NCBI GenBank assembly: GCA_037957365.1
Contig: JARHVA010004088.1
Span: forward strand, 1,565,501-1,629,500
Origin: Torreya grandis
Lineage: Eukaryota; Streptophyta; Pinopsida; Cupressales; Taxaceae
DNA: 64,000 nucleotides
Direction: 5' to 3'
Positions 11,340 to 23,975 of this stretch are shown piece after piece (positions within the stretch are counted from its first letter, which is position 1; every line of letters starts with the position of its first letter). Below the pieces are notes generated by a model. The model was given only the letters and a program-made list of their open reading frames with translations, ran no database searches and had not been told where the DNA came from. Both the position numbers and the translations under genes were made by a program.

Positions 11340-11990
11340 ACGTGAGATGGTAGGCCAGGGTATATGGTCTTGAGTAAGCTGCAGGACAATGGAGGTTTGA
11401 TCATTGTGTTTCTCTTTACCAGGTTGGATAATATTAGCTACATTATCCTATTACTGTATGATGTGCTTGTTGTAGGGTTACATATACAGGTAGTTGCTGA
11501 ATTAAAGGTAAAGCTAGTTCAAAAGTGTGTCATGAGAAATCTAGGAGCAGCAAGATTCTTTGACATGAGTGTGTTTTAGGGACATGGAAGGTCATATGTT
11601 GACTTTATTTTAGGATGATTGTGTGAGACCGATTAGCACGTCGATGGTTGGATAGTTCACAGAACAGTGTCTTGATTCACATAATGAGGTTAAGTGCATG
11701 GTATGTACTAGACCTGAGTTTTCCCAAGTAGTGGGAGTTGTCAGAAAGTTAGGAGCCAATATAGGAAAGAAGCATTGGAGGGTAGTTCAGTGGATTCTTA
11801 GAGGGACCAGCAGCAGGTGCACATGCTATGCAGGTTCAAGTTATTTTCTACATGGATTGTAGATGTGGGTGTGGCAGGGGATTTGGATGACAGGTGTTTC
11901 ACCACAGGGTGTGTGGTGGTTGGTCCTCAAGAGTGATCTTGAAGAGGGATACAGAGCCAAGGGAACAAATTGAATGGTGTACAGGTATAG
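11340..11990 (+). pseudogene. C1 remnant of RT C-terminus and RNase H
   Basis: YMVLSKLQDNGGLIIVFLFT, then ILLLYDVLVVGLHIQ and ELKVKLVQKCVMRNLGAARF (about 11360-11560) match the end of copia RT (LLLYVDDMLVVG, QLxxKFxMKDLGAA). The YVDD catalytic motif has shrunk to Y-D. Further frames give CMVCTRPEFSQVVGVV and KKHWRVVQWILRGTSS (about 11697-11810) and a remnant of the RNase H start. Dead. Confidence 0.8.
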
Positions 11991-12014
11991 GTATAGTTGC
12001 AGTTGTTTATCTCC

Positions 12015-12024
12015 AAGTGGGAGA
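12015..12024 (+). promoter_or_regulatory. Polypurine tract of C1
   Basis: AAGTGGGAGA just before the 3' LTR, the typical copia plus-strand primer. Confidence 0.88.
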
Positions 12025-12025
12025 T

Positions 12026-12963
12026 TGTTAGGTTGTGGAGCTAAAAGCTTCAACTTGTTGCAGACAAAGAAATGGAGGTTGCTGAAGACCCAAAAGCACT
12101 GGCATCGGTAGCATGACCAACACCAGTCATGATTAGTGCAGAAGGCAACTAGCATCGGTAGGGAGTTGGTTGATGTTGGCAGCACTAGGCAAGCAGGGAC
12201 CAGCGTCGATCGCCTGTGTGTTCTAGAACTGTTCGTTGTATGAACAATTAGTTAAGTAAATAGAGTGTTTGCATGTAAAGGCTATTTTGAGTCTTGAGCT
12301 ATGTGGATAATTATAGTAAACTAAGAGTCTAAGTTATTGTTCAAGTCTGGGATATATTTATAGACCCATTGGCATGTATTGTAAAGCATGCTAGTGAAGA
12401 GAACAAAGTGTGTGTTTCTCCTAGTTCCACTAATGAGCTAGAAAGGAAGGCAAGGAAGATCCTTCCATTGTAAAATCATTGAGTTGCAAGTTGTTGCAAG
12501 CTCACAGGAGATCTACATGTGTAAGTATGGTCTGTTGAATTGTAGGTTGCAGGTTCATGGGAGATCTACTTGAAGTACTATAGAGTGCTTGGTGTACTGG
12601 CAGGATTATTACTGACTGGTTGGAGAGGTGAACACCAATTCTATGTGTGAGTTGGGTGTTGGGACTTTTTTTTTAGGCGAGTGTTTTGAATAAGAATTAC
12701 TGTACACTTGAGGTGTGGGAAGCCTCTATAAGGTGGAAGAGTGTGGCGGCTCTTTATTGTATTCTTTTCTGTACAAATGTTAATACAAGATAGTGTATTG
12801 TCTCTCATATTCTGTGCTATTTATGAATTCTAGTTACTTGTACTTCTGGTTATTTATACATGTTTAATTTCTTATATTTGGTAATCATGTGTGCTCTTTC
12901 TGAGGAGCAAGATCCTAACAAGTGGGATCAAAACAAGTGTGTTTGTTCTTGGATTCCCCGACA
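12026..12963 (+). repeat. 3' LTR of C1
   Basis: Same start and end as the 5' LTR. By eye about 12 differences in the ~245 bp starting at 'CTATTT', but about 20 in ~105 bp across the GACGTC-motif block (about 12108-12213). Nearly all in that block are transitions. Confidence 0.92.
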
Positions 12964-12968
12964 AATGG
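12964..12968. repeat. Target-site duplication AATGG (right) of C1
   Basis: Matches 8872-8876. Confidence 0.9.
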
Positions 12969-13270
12969 TACTTTGAGTTATATTGTCTAAGGCCTAGGTA
13001 TTGGAGTGTGGAAGCCCCTTACTTTATGGTATGTTTAAAACACATAATATCTTAGCCAAAAATTATAGCTCTAACACAATTTATATACTCTATAGCTAAT
13101 AATTAAGGAAATAATAAAAAATGAACTTTTAAAGAAAGCATAAACAAAAATAAAAAATGTTAGTAATAAAATTGCAAAATTTCGGTTTTGTTTAGATTTT
13201 TGCCAATTGTTATTTGACTCGTGTCCTACAAACAAATTGTTAGAAAATTTATGTTTGGCTAAAAATTAAG
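12969..13270. other. Host sequence right of C1, no gene
   Basis: AT-rich, no coding signal. It continues the sequence left of C1 (8265-8871). Where it ends and LTR A begins is not sharp. Confidence 0.35.
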
Positions 13271-14553
13271 GCAACCTAGAAAAAGTTAGGAAAAACCAAT
13301 AAAAACATAGAAAAATCAAACCCTCTTATTTCTAGATTTTTATTTAAAAAGTTAAGAAGGTTGAATTTATGAAACTAAGATAGGTTAAATATAGTAAATA
13401 AAACAATTCTAGATATAGAAATGACAAAGAAAAAATGTAATTAGTTGGTTATAATGGTAACATGGTTCTAAATTTGGAATAGGCAAGAATCAAACTAGAA
13501 TTGGATTTTTTTATCATCATAAAATTTTGGATTGAGTGCCTCTAAAGCCACGAACACTAGCATTAGCCCTGGGCATTAGCATTGTTGTTATTATCTTATC
13601 TATACATAGGTATCCTATATGGAATACCTTTTATAAAAAGATGCAACCACCTGGATACTTTTAGGATTGTCTTTGTCTTCACTCTGGTGTATTTAGATAT
13701 GGGTCAAAGATTGTCATTCCTCATGAAATTATAAAACCCTAGTTCTTCCTCATAATGGTTATGGGAAAATGGGATAGTGGGCACATAGTGTCAAGCTACC
13801 CCACATACCCCTCTATCAATGAATATTTCTTACATATATAATACACTGAAGAGGACCTTAGACTTATGTATTTATCCCCTATGTGTTTTCTTGTGTGTGA
13901 ATCATGCAATGTGTGATAAACAAGTACAACAGTGACCTAGCTTGTAAATTAGAAAATATAACTATTGGGATACTTTTTCAATAATTTATACCTATATGTG
14001 TGTTTTTCCTATGACTGATATGGAAATAAGATAAAATATGGAAGCTTTTGATCACTTGAGTGATTGATTGAATGCCTTTTGTAAGTTTCTTGGTGAGTAG
14101 GTAAGAAGTTTCTAGGTAAGGAATGAATGAGGGTTGATCTTATATTTATATCAATCCTCTTGTATAAATCACTCACATTAAATCACTTATGCCAACCATT
14201 AGGATACATTTAATTTGAAAATTAAATGAATTTAGGGCACTACACACCTACGTCAGGTGTTCACATAGGGGTTTGAGACTAACACTTGTGTCTTGGTAGT
14301 TAGAAAATAGGTATATGATCAAAAATTATAGGGGCATAAGATAAGCATATTTTAAGCATTATGGGTAAGATAAAAGGTTTGGGTCATCAATATAAGACTA
14401 TTCAGACCAAGAGATAGTCCAAGGGACACAAGATAGAGTACATGTGAAACTTCCAAAAGTAAGAAAGGTCCAAAACTAAGAGGAACAACCAAGGTCTAAG
14501 TTTGGCAAGTGTATAAGACTAAGGTACTATATAATCCATAAATATCATCTAAA
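13270..14553 (-). repeat. LTR A (3' LTR)
   Basis: Shares about 1.2 kb with copies B, C and D. Common landmarks include GGATTGAGTGCCTCT, CACTCTGGTGTATTTA, a TATAAATATAAGATC box on the minus strand (near 14136-14150) and the upper terminus reading (minus) T(G/T)TAGATRATATTTAT at 14553. The lower end is blurred. Confidence 0.75.
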
Positions 14554-16700
14554 TTTACCTCCCTATAATCTAATAATTAAATTATTGGTTTAAAGGAGAA
14601 TAAATGCATGCTTGGATGTGTATAACACACCTTGCCTTTGTATGAGTCCAACTTGAGTGATTTTTTTATGATTGGCCTACAACCAAAAGAGCATGTTACA
14701 GTATATAATCAGTGCATATAATTTGAAACTGAAAGTATTGAAAAGATTGAAATTGAAATAGCAAGATTTAAGAGTAATCTTATGTATAGATGCAACTATC
14801 TTGCCTATTGGCAGCTTGATTATAAAGATATATCATTATTATTCACTAAAATTGAGATTAGGATAAATACATAAATCTATAAAGTGAATATATCTTAGAA
14901 GATACAGAGATTGTAATTAACATGCCCCAAACCTTATATAAAAGGTGAGTTTCCACTCAACAATTGAGATTAACTCAACCATGAAACCTAATCATAATTA
15001 TAACCTAGTGAACACAATTGAATAAAGTCAACTCATACTATCAAACTAGTAAGGCTAGATGATACAATCAAGTATAAACTAAAAATTTAGCAAGATTGAG
15101 TGATTTAATCACTTCAACCATACCAAAAAGTGAACCAACTATTTTATTATATTAGATCAATGTAGTTCATAAAATTTTAACCTAATGGGTGATGATAGTC
15201 TATAGAAGAGTTTTGAAATCTGAAATTGATTTAGATTTTATAATATTAGGCACACCTTGCATAGTATATTCACCTTAGATATGTCTCATGTTGAAATTTT
15301 GTATATCAATGGTACTAATCTATCGAATTCTACCACAAATATTAATATGAATCATATGATTGTGTGCTTTGGCCAATTCAAAAAATGTGTAAGTCTGAAT
15401 AACATGCTTTCAAAACATACCCCCACTATATATGAATATATTTGAAAACTCATATAAGTGCCAATGTGGAGGACATGTTTCCAAACATTCCCCCACTAAA
15501 TCTATGTATGTCAAATATTGAATAAGTGTGGAGAACATGCTTCCAAAGTATGCCTTCACTGAATCTAAAAATTGTGCTAAATGTGTAGAATCCATGTCTA
15601 TATGGCATGTCCCCACTGAATCTAAAAACTATGCCAAATTTTGATAAAATACCTCTATGACATGCCCCCACTAATATACCCCCCTTTGAGGTGAAGTAAG
15701 AATATAAACTAGTAGCTACCTCACTTCAAAAGGATAATATAATTAAATAATCTGTGAATAGAGCCATGTAGTATATAAAAGAACATGCTTAGGTAAATGT
15801 AGAAATGAAGTACATAAAACAATGTCATCACATTAAGTCCTAAGATTCATGATATATATCATGATAAATTCTATATAACATAGGACAAGATAAACAAGTA
15901 AACAAGCACACATACAAAAGCACTCAAAAATAAGTCAACATACAATGTTCATAGGAAACCACAAATAAGGGGCATGTTCAAATGTCTCACAATCAAAAGG
16001 ACATGACTTAGTCAAATGTCCACAAAATAAAAAATGACATGTTCAAATTTCAACAAAACAAGCAATGACATTTTCAAATGTCAAATAAAACACACAGGCA
16101 TGGGGGTCGTAATCAAAGGATCATATTCAAATGCTTGAATAAGCAAGACAATAGCAAGGTAAGACACTCAAAGAATTGCATAAAGGAAATTATAAGCAAT
16201 CAACATAAACATATCGTAGTAGCCCATGGATCAAATGTATTAGTAGAAAACATCAAGTTCATATCATATCAAATGCCCTATATAAGATATAATGATGGAT
16301 AAAGGCATGTGTAAGTATACAAGATATCAAACATGATAATTAACAGAACATAGAATGATATAACCTAGAATTATCATGATCAAAGAAGTGGATGCCCCCA
16401 ATGTCTATATGACATGAGTAAAGGGAAGGCCCAACATCTGAAAATATGAATAAATCATGTATTTGTGTATGAATGTATGACAATCAAGTAGAATCATGAC
16501 ACACATGTGTATGTAAAATTAACTGATATGCCATCCATCAACATGGAACTAACACATAGATGCCAAAGAGTGAATATAACATGTTTATGCTAAAACTATT
16601 TTTGGTTCTTTGGATGTTTTTTTGTTTTTTTTGGTATTTTTGGAATATTTGAAGAGGTAGGATCATCCTATGATATCATCCAAAGGATGGTCATAGGTAT
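14554..16700 (-). other. 3' non-coding region of the A/B element
   Basis: No coding domain. It begins with a degraded purine tract on the minus strand (AGGGAGGT at 14557-14564). It holds a ~60-70 bp tandem repeat at 15390-15680 and an array of GACATGTTCAAATGTC-like boxes at about 15965-16110. Much of it is shared with 47581-48860 in the C/D element, except for an extra ~0.85 kb (about 14840-15670) here. Confidence 0.6.
15395..15680 (-). repeat. Tandem repeat of about 55-72 bp
   Basis: Five successive copies of a block like ACATGYTTCCAAACATNCCCCCACTRAATC occur near 15401, 15473, 15535, 15592 and 15650. On the minus strand they read as repeated peptides such as FRFSGDMPYRHGF, FRFSEGILWKHVL and HRFSGGMFGNMSS. 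Lengths are unequal, so this need not be coding. Confidence 0.7.
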
Positions 16701-17049
16701 TTCCCCACTAGGAATCTGGTCCAAGGAATTGGTGGTACCACCAAGGAGCATGTATAGGTGAAATATTTGTCACTATAGTGTCTATGACACTATGTTTATG
16801 TACAATAAGACTTTGAGGTCATGAAGTAGCAACAAAAGGAATAGGGGTTTATGAAACCCATATTTATGTGCTCCATGGTTTTTTTGGAATAACAATATTG
16901 GAAACATGTTTAAGTTCTCCAAATTTTTAAATATGGTGTAAAATAGAAGATGAGTATTTTGTGGAATCCACTGTATATCTCTGATGAAATGGTGTCTCAA
17001 GTATTGGTCACTTAATAAAGGGTATTGCTTGTTGCTTACCCTTTTTTGG

Positions 17050-17500
17050 TGGATTAACCTTAGTAGGTTTGATAATTAGTACTCATATCAAATTTCAAAA
17101 ACTATAATTACCTAATTTGCATGAATGTCTTTTACACACCCATGTATTATAAAAGGTGTTTCTCAAAGTGTATGGATCCAAAGTCTTCCTAATAAAATAT
17201 CAATGATTCTTGTGGAAGATGATATTTAAAAGGTAGTAACCACATGTGTAGGGCTCAATTATAAAGGTAGGTCAATCTCTCCAAGAAGATTTTATGAGGT
17301 CCGATCAAATTCTCTAACTAATCTATTAAAAAGATGTAAATCATGATGACTATAACCTAGATGCATAAGTATTTTCATGGTGTAAATATTTTTGACTTAC
17401 ACCATTATCAATCATAACACTGTGTATAGGATGGTGATCAAAGAATGCTCTAATGAATAAAGAATGAAGATCAGAGTCATCTTCTGTAACCTCAATATCA
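17050..17500 (-). pseudogene. Protease of the A/B element, broken
   Basis: In minus-strand frames: YTMKILMHLGYSHHDLHLFN, then NLLGEIDLPLKLSPTHVVTT and IDILLGRLWIHTLRNT. These match the second half of gypsy retropepsins (LxALGYxxxDL, GxIDLPLxLGP, DILLGRPWIHTL). The active-site DNG lies in a degraded part. It follows the zinc knuckle, as expected of gag-pro. Confidence 0.72.
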
Positions 17501-17699
17501 ATAAAATTGATATAAGGTCTTCAAACCATAGAGGTGTATTCCATGTATAAGTACCAATAATCCCATCCACTGGGTGCTCATAATGTTATGGATGAGGATG
17601 TGTGTTATATGCCATTTTCACTTCTAGTTCCTTCTTAGAATGATCTTGTAAAGGATTGTTAATTATTAAGTCTGGTGATCACTAGATTATGAACCTAAT

Positions 17700-19180
17700 T
17701 ACTTTAAAGGATCATCAAATGTAATGTTTTGATCATCAATGAGGTCTTGGATCTTATGCTTCAAGGTAAATCATTTATCTATAGAATTCCCTAGCCCCTA
17801 GTGATAATCAAAATAAGCATTCACATCATATCCTTTGGGTAGAGGTCTATCTATATCAAGCTCTATAGGATGAGGGAGAAATATAATATGACACTCTACT
17901 ATCCACAAGATTAATGAATCAAGAGAATCAAGTAATCATGTAAATTATCTCTTTAGTGCATTAGATAAGACAAGCTAATTAGGTTATTCTAAAACTATAT
18001 TAATCATGGTGGTAGTTTCCTTTTTAGGCTCATGAGGTTTTACCTTATAACTTAGTCTGATTGTAAAATTAATATTAGATGTAGATGTAATTGGTGTGTT
18101 TACTACATAATTGAGATTATTTAATGAAACTTATTTCATTTCATAATCCTATACAACATGGTATAGGTCATCAAAATATTTAATTTTTTTGAAAACAATA
18201 GACTCGTGTAAAGGAGAAATCAAACTTTTCTTGAATATGTCTTGCAAATCTTTGTCTACCATAGGATTAGTAATTTTAGCAAAAAAATTATTGTACCTCA
18301 AGACATATTCATTAATACATTCATTTATTCCTTGTTTTATTTTGGAATATAAGAATCAGAAACCTTTTTAGAAATATTAATGGAAAAGTGTGCCAGAAAT
18401 TGATCTACAAGAGGTTTGAATGCTTTCATGGATTGGAGAGGTAAATCATAAAACTACATCAAATAATATTCCTTGATAATTCTTGGGAATAATTTGGTCA
18501 AAATTGTATCATTGGAGGCATATTTAAGACATTTCACATAAAATGATCAAATATTTTATTCAGGATCACCCTTGTCATCATAAAATGTGAACATAGGTGC
18601 AACAAAACTAGTTACAAAGGATGCAAATATATATCAAGTGTAAGGGGATTATGCAACACATCTTGGGATTCAATGGCATGAGAAGAATTTAAATAATTAT
18701 GTTAAATTTTCTTAACCTTGTCTTTCAATTTGTTTATAACTGGAGTGTTTGAACTATAGATTCATTGGGTTTTAAATTAGTAAGTTGAGTAGTCATCAAT
18801 GGATAAGTGAACATTGTTTGATTAGTAATAGGCATTGAACCTGGTATTTGAGTTGAAACATTTGTTAGCCCCATGGTAGATGTATTAATAGTGTTTTTAA
18901 TAAATAAAGTTTGAAATACATATCTCATGCCCCCATTATAAGTATTAAGTAGTAATGTGTTCAGAGGGAGGGTTATTGGTATATGGGGATGACTAAAGGT
19001 TCAAATAGCTTGATCAATAGATGGACCTATTTGGTCATCTATGTTTTTTGATTTTTTAGTTTATTATATGGTTTTTAGTATTTCATCGATATATTTAGGG
19101 TTTTGACAAATATGATCATGAAATAATGTAATTTCTTTCACTTTCTCATGATCTATTTACTCATGTTCATTGGTTTCATT
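17700..19180 (-). pseudogene. gag of the A/B element, main part, broken
   Basis: The open piece 18734-18928 carries a Thr/Met-rich N-terminal stretch. Next come LTKLFPRIIKEYYLM, FYDLPLQSMKAFKPLVDQFL and AHFSINISKKVSDSYILK (about 18510-18370), the gag capsid pattern LFPRSLKGxALxWFxxLPPxSIxxFxxLVxxFLxHFSxN. A zinc-knuckle relic reads NAYFDYHxGLGNSIDKxFTLKHKIQDLI near 17820-17740, with two of its cysteines now Phe. Frameshifts and stops throughout. The first part of the frame lies beyond the nested element at 26132-26297. Confidence 0.75.
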
Positions 19181-19185
19181 AGACT
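19181..19185. repeat. Target-site duplication AGACT (left) of the gag-only element
   Basis: AGACT before TGTCCCCC. Repeated at 26127-26131. Confidence 0.92.
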
Positions 19186-21284
19186 TGTCCCCCAACAATA
19201 TCAGCTATTTTTGGGACAACATTTGAACTATTTTGGTCCTACAGACCAAAATTATCTCTTCCCTTTCCAAAATTTGTCTTGGGCATTCAAACTCCTCATT
19301 TTTCAAGCTTTTGAGAAATCTATGGACTCTTTCAAGGTTAGAAAACTACGGACTTGGTTTCTATGGACTCTACAAATAGGCTCATTTCTACAAGTTCAAC
19401 AGGCTTCACAGCTTCTGCAGGTGGGTTCAATCAAAAGAATCAGTTTTTAATAATTGGTCATTTTTAGAATTGGTTCATCACCTTGGTTCAAATAGAAATC
19501 TCCATCGGCAAGCATCAGCATCAGGTTCAACATTTGGTTCATCCTTTGGTTCAACGTCAAATGGTTTAAAGGTGGGTTCAATCAAGCGGTTCAACACTTT
19601 GTTTCAACATTTGGTTCATCCGCTTTATTTCAACGCTTTGATTCATTCTTTGGTTCAATCAAATGGTTTGTTACTCAGTTCAAGGCTTTGTTTGAACTAT
19701 TGAACCAAAACTTGGTTCAATAGTTGGTTCATCGCCAAAGTTCAAAGGGGCGATTCAATGCAAAAGAAAAAAGTCTCTCGAAGGGCAAGTGTCCTTGCGG
19801 AGGACACTTGATCAATGAAAGTACCCTTCGGAAGGGTCATTTGCAAAGGTAATTCTTTCAAAATTAAAAAATACTAAGAATTGTCCACAGGGAAAAGCCT
19901 GGGGGAATTTACGAAGGGTCGCTAAAGGACCCTGAAGGGCAGGTGCCCTTGTAGGGGACTCTCAGCGGCCAACTTAAAGGGAACTTCCTGAAGCCGAAGG
20001 GTCACCTTCCCTTTGGGAAGGATGTAAAATAAGAAGCTCGAAAGCCATTCAAGGATCTTTTCAAAGCCATGGCCTAAAAGGGCAAGTTCAATCCAGAAAA
20101 GTGCCAAATAGAAAAGCTGAAAGAGGACAAAGGAATGATGCGCTCAAAAACGTCAAATTCAACACAGTGAATTAGCCATTGATCCTTTAAACATACAGAC
20201 CAGAATGCATTCATAGACTTCAAGGCCAAGACCAACATAAAGTGAGGAAGGAATAGAATAGCAAACTAAATCCAGGACCTGATTCAATTAACCAGAAAAG
20301 GAGGAATGATGAAGATAAGATCAGATTGCCAGGTGGACATTGAAAGTTGCAAACTTTCAATAAGCGTGACTTGTTTCCCTGCATTGATAAAATAAAATGG
20401 GTAAAATGCCCCTAAGTTTTAGCCTATCTTCTTAACAGATTCCAATGCAACATGATGTGTTACTATTCTTGAGTCCTTCTTGAAATGGCTATATAAGGAA
20501 CTCTCTTCTATTGTAAAAGGACATCCTTTTTTTTGACAATTAGAATGAAACTCTGCCTAAATTGTAAGGCATTACTGAGACGTTGAGCTCAGATTACTGA
20601 TCATATTTTGTTACTAAAATAAGAAAGCAAGTGACTTTTTAGACTTTGTGCTGTAATATCTTTATTGTTGAGAAAACTGTTCTTATGTCTTTTTCTTCAA
20701 TATATTTTCTATTCCTTTAATTCAACAAGCAAAATTAGTGACAGCAGTCAGGAAGGTGTCCTAAAGAGTCAGTGTGGAGAGACTTTGTGCCCCCATAATT
20801 ACCTTTAGTGTGTTTTCTTTTCATTTTTGTGTAAATGACCTTGGGGAGACTTTGTGCCCTCATTTTCCTTCATATCTTACTCTTGAGCAATCCAAGGGAA
20901 GACTTTGTTTTGCATCTTGATTTGTTGGTTATTACATCCTTTGCTACATTTTGTTGTTACTGCCAGGAGTATTCTTGTGGTTTGCTGAATAGTACTTCTA
21001 AAAGAAGAGGAGTGTTTTCTATCATTTCCCTTGAGTTTTTCCTTTGATTCGCATGCATCATCTCTGAAAAAAGAGAGATGGATGGTTTGTCCTACCCTTG
21101 AGTATTATTTTCTATTTATATATATATATAGCTTATCTATAGGGAACCTCCCCTTGATGAGAGGAGAGATCAGTCCCCTTCTGATGTGGTAAACCTACAC
21201 ATTTGGATGACTAATCTTCCTACTTTAGCTAATCAGACCTATTTTGTTTATCAATACGCTGATCGACAAAATATTCAACCAACA
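19186..21284 (+). repeat. 5' LTR of the gag-only element
   Basis: Starts TGTCCCCCAACA, ends TTCAACCAACA. It contains many GGTTCA/GGTTCAA boxes (about 19480-19760), a 14-bp stem-loop at about 19695-19725, a TATATAA box at 20490-20496, and a short (TA)7 tract at 21117-21130. Confidence 0.93.
20490..20496 (+). promoter_or_regulatory. Candidate TATA box in LTR
   Basis: GGCTATATAAGGAACTC context, conserved in the other LTR at 25276-25282. Position in the second half of the LTR fits a U3/R border. Confidence 0.6.
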
Positions 21285-21289
21285 ATTTT

Positions 21290-21307
21290 TGGCGACTCCG
21301 CTAGGGA
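21290..21307 (+). promoter_or_regulatory. Primer-binding site of the gag-only element
   Basis: TGGCGACTCCGCTAGGGA, five bases after the 5' LTR. This type of site is familiar from Tat/Ogre elements (probably tRNA-Arg; tRNA identity from memory). Confidence 0.75.
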
Positions 21308-21559
21308 ATATAACTCATTATCATTATAACCCTTATCCATTATAGACTCTAGTGACTATGTTTCATGTCTTACCCATTATCCATTTATAGCCTTACCATT
21401 TTCATCCATCTCCATTATATTATCTGGTCTACAAAACCAGAGCTACTGGGAAAGAAAGCGCAGTTTGAAGCCTCAAGCTTTAAGCTAAAGCAGGGACAGT
21501 TTCTTTTCCATTTTTGTCCTATAATCTGGCAACTCCACTTAGATGTGTTATCCCTATTG

Positions 21560-23682
21560 TTCATAATCTGATCACGGCAGTTTGAGGCCCTTGGTGTAAC
21601 TCATTTGGCCCACTTAATCTAACTCCACCCTTTTATGAGCTACCACTCAGTTCAAGGAAGAATTTCCCCAAATTCTTTGGTGATGGAAGAGTCCACCCTG
21701 ATGAACACATTATAGCCTTCACCATAGCCTATGGTGTGATAGGGGTGGAATTTGAAGATGTGGTAGTCAGACATTTCATGGAGACACTGCAAAGTACTGC
21801 TACAGACTGGTTCTACCATCTGCAAGCTAGATCAATGACTGATTGGGATACACTCAAAGACAAGTTTGAAGCCAGGTTCAAGCCTGCAGAAGATGTGCAT
21901 GCCTTACTGGCCTAACTCATATAGATGAAGAAGGAGCCCCATGATCCTATGAGGTATTTCATTTCCAGGTTCAACAAGTTGAGGCACAGGATTCCCATGA
22001 TCACCCAACTGACACCTCAAAATCTCATGTGTTTCTTCATCAACTCATAGCAGCCTGAAGTGAGTTTTTTGTTGAGACGGGATAGACACATAGACCTTGA
22101 GGCTGCTCTAGACTTGGCTACTGAGCTAGAAGATGACCTTATCTTGGGGGGAAAGATAAGGAGAGATCCTAATAGAGCTAAACCCTCTTCATCTTTTGAA
22201 TACTCACCCACAGTCACCACTGACCCAATGGTATAAAAGATGGCAAATGAATTGTTGGCCTTGAAAAGGCAAGTGGCACAAGGTATGTCTTCTATTCCTT
22301 CATATAGAGATATACCAAGAAGGACATTCCCCAATCAATCATATCAAGGCAATGTTGCCAGAAGTCAAGGGCAACCAAATCGTCTTCCTTCCCCATAGAG
22401 GAATCCTACCCTTGAAGCACCTCCAACAAACTTAGTAGTTGGATATCTGGAAATAGAGCATGTTTTTTATTTCCAACTTGAGTTAGAGCAATAAAATGGC
22501 ACTGATCTCTTCAAGGAGGATTTATAAGAATTAGTTGGTGACTCCTACAATAGTTTCTTGAATTACTAGGATGAACTTAGAAGTGAAGGTGAAGTAGTCA
22601 AAGGATCATACATAGTATTCACCAAGTCCCAAAATTAGTCAGCCCAGCAGGCCAACAAAGAGAAGACAGAGGAGCAACCCCAACCAGCAATTTCAATTGT
22701 TGAGTAGAGAACCCCTCTTCCTTTTCAATCAAAGGACCTGGTGATTACCAAAGAAGCAAGTACATAGAACATCTCTACACCTTCTACTTCAAATTCGCAA
22801 ACCAGTCCTCCCCCTCCTGAAAATCAAAAGGATGAACTCCCATCTTCTCTTCCAAGCTCATTCCAGTCATTTGACATGATTAATCATGTCAAGAAATCCA
22901 AAATTTAGATGACTGAGTTTGAATCCCTGTAAGCCAATCCTGAGCAATTGGACATTGATGGAGAACCAGGTGTGGACCTGTCTGAGGTAAAAATTGTGGT
23001 CACCCAAATGTCAGCCCCTGTAGCTCAAATTTTATTTGAGCCTTTAGGCAAGGGTAATTACTTCTTGACCACAGAGGATGCTCATATCTCAGCTGATGAA
23101 AGTCTTGTAGCTGGTAATCTAGGATTTGATCCAAACAAGGCATCAGAAGAATTAGTAGGGTGCAGTATAAACAAGGAAGGATCTTCCATCCCTAATGAAG
23201 AGAAATTTGATAAGAGATTAGCTTTTGATGATGACAGTAATTCTTCCACCAATGATGAAATTGGGACTATGTTGATATCTCCTCAAGGAAATATTCTTCC
23301 TTCATGCAATTTTCAAGTCAGCAACACCTTCAACACATTTGGATGCAAATCTCTGTTGCTCAGATTGAAGATTACTCAAGATGAAGAAGTCAAACTCCTT
23401 CACATCAAAGGAGATGCTAAGCTGATAGTTTGTTAGGAGTTTGATGTGGACAATCCAATCATGTGTTGGACTGAATCAAAAGAACAACCAATTATGGTAA
23501 TGGACCATGATGCTACAAATCAAAATCAGGCAAAGGAATCCTTCACCAAGAGAGTAAGGAGTTATGGTTTCCAATTTGAAGACCACATCCTGCCTTGGAA
23601 CAAAAAGAAGGAAAGACCAAGAGGAAGACGCAAAAAATTGGTTTCCTGGTGGAGAGCTCCATTTTCCCATCACCATTTCTAG
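21560..23682 (+). pseudogene. gag-like single frame of the gag-only element, with stops
   Basis: One frame can be followed from at least 21634 to the stop at 23680-23682, interrupted by about a dozen mostly TAG/TAA codons. The gag core is clear at 21658-22200: KNFPKFFGDGRVHPDEHIIA, ETLQSTATDWFYHLQ, DWDTLKDKFEARFKPAEDVH, FISRFNKLRHRIPM and LEAALDLATELEDDLILGGK. After a Pro/Ser/Gln-rich middle comes an acidic 160-codon open part (22948-23436) of no known family, then a basic C-terminus (NKKKERPRGRRKK). No zinc knuckle and no protease motif were found. It would form particles using enzymes of other copies. The start codon is uncertain. Confidence 0.82.
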
Positions 23683-23975
23683 GGAAAATATGTCTTATTG
23701 TTGGTTTACCAAGATGGCACACTATTTTCACTATCTCTCAAGAAGCAGCATCTAACATACTTCAATTCTTGAAATATCATATCATTACATATATGTATAT
23801 TTGTACAGTTTTTAATTCTATTTTGTTTTGTTTATTTCTATTTTTTATGCCTTTCATTTTTGGGTAGCATGACTGTATAACCCAATGGCATACTTGAAGA
23901 CATTGGAGATTCTAGATTCTACTCCTTTCAATTCTTTTTGTAATTGATAGAAGTTCTCCAACTGGAGCCAGATGT
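23683..23975 (+). other. 3' untranslated region of the gag-only element
   Basis: Non-coding, T-rich. No clean polypurine tract next to the 3' LTR (the bases are CCAACTGGAGCCAGATGT), which is unusual. Confidence 0.5.

Larger units (their letters stand above)
8877..12963 (+). mobile_element. Non-autonomous Ty1/copia element C1
   Basis: A complete 4.1 kb insertion: two LTRs (940 and 938 bp), a 5-bp target duplication, initiator tRNA-Met primer site, purine tract, and a shrunken internal region of 2.2 kb. The interior keeps a zinc-knuckle relic, protease, GAG-pre-integrase and scraps of RT and RNase H. Most of gag, the integrase core and the RT catalytic motif are missing. Between the two coding remnants lies a near-palindromic repeat array (10830-11020). 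A second copy of the family sits at 32679-36746 in minus orientation. Confidence 0.93.

Noticed and set aside
15395..16110. CRISPR-like look of regularly spaced short repeats
   Set aside because: Repeats are imperfect, spacers are similar to each other, and the context is a plant retrotransposon 3' region. No CRISPR system is expected or seen.
22017..22334. Minus-strand 105-codon open stretch
   Set aside because: Antisense to the gag core of the gag-only element.
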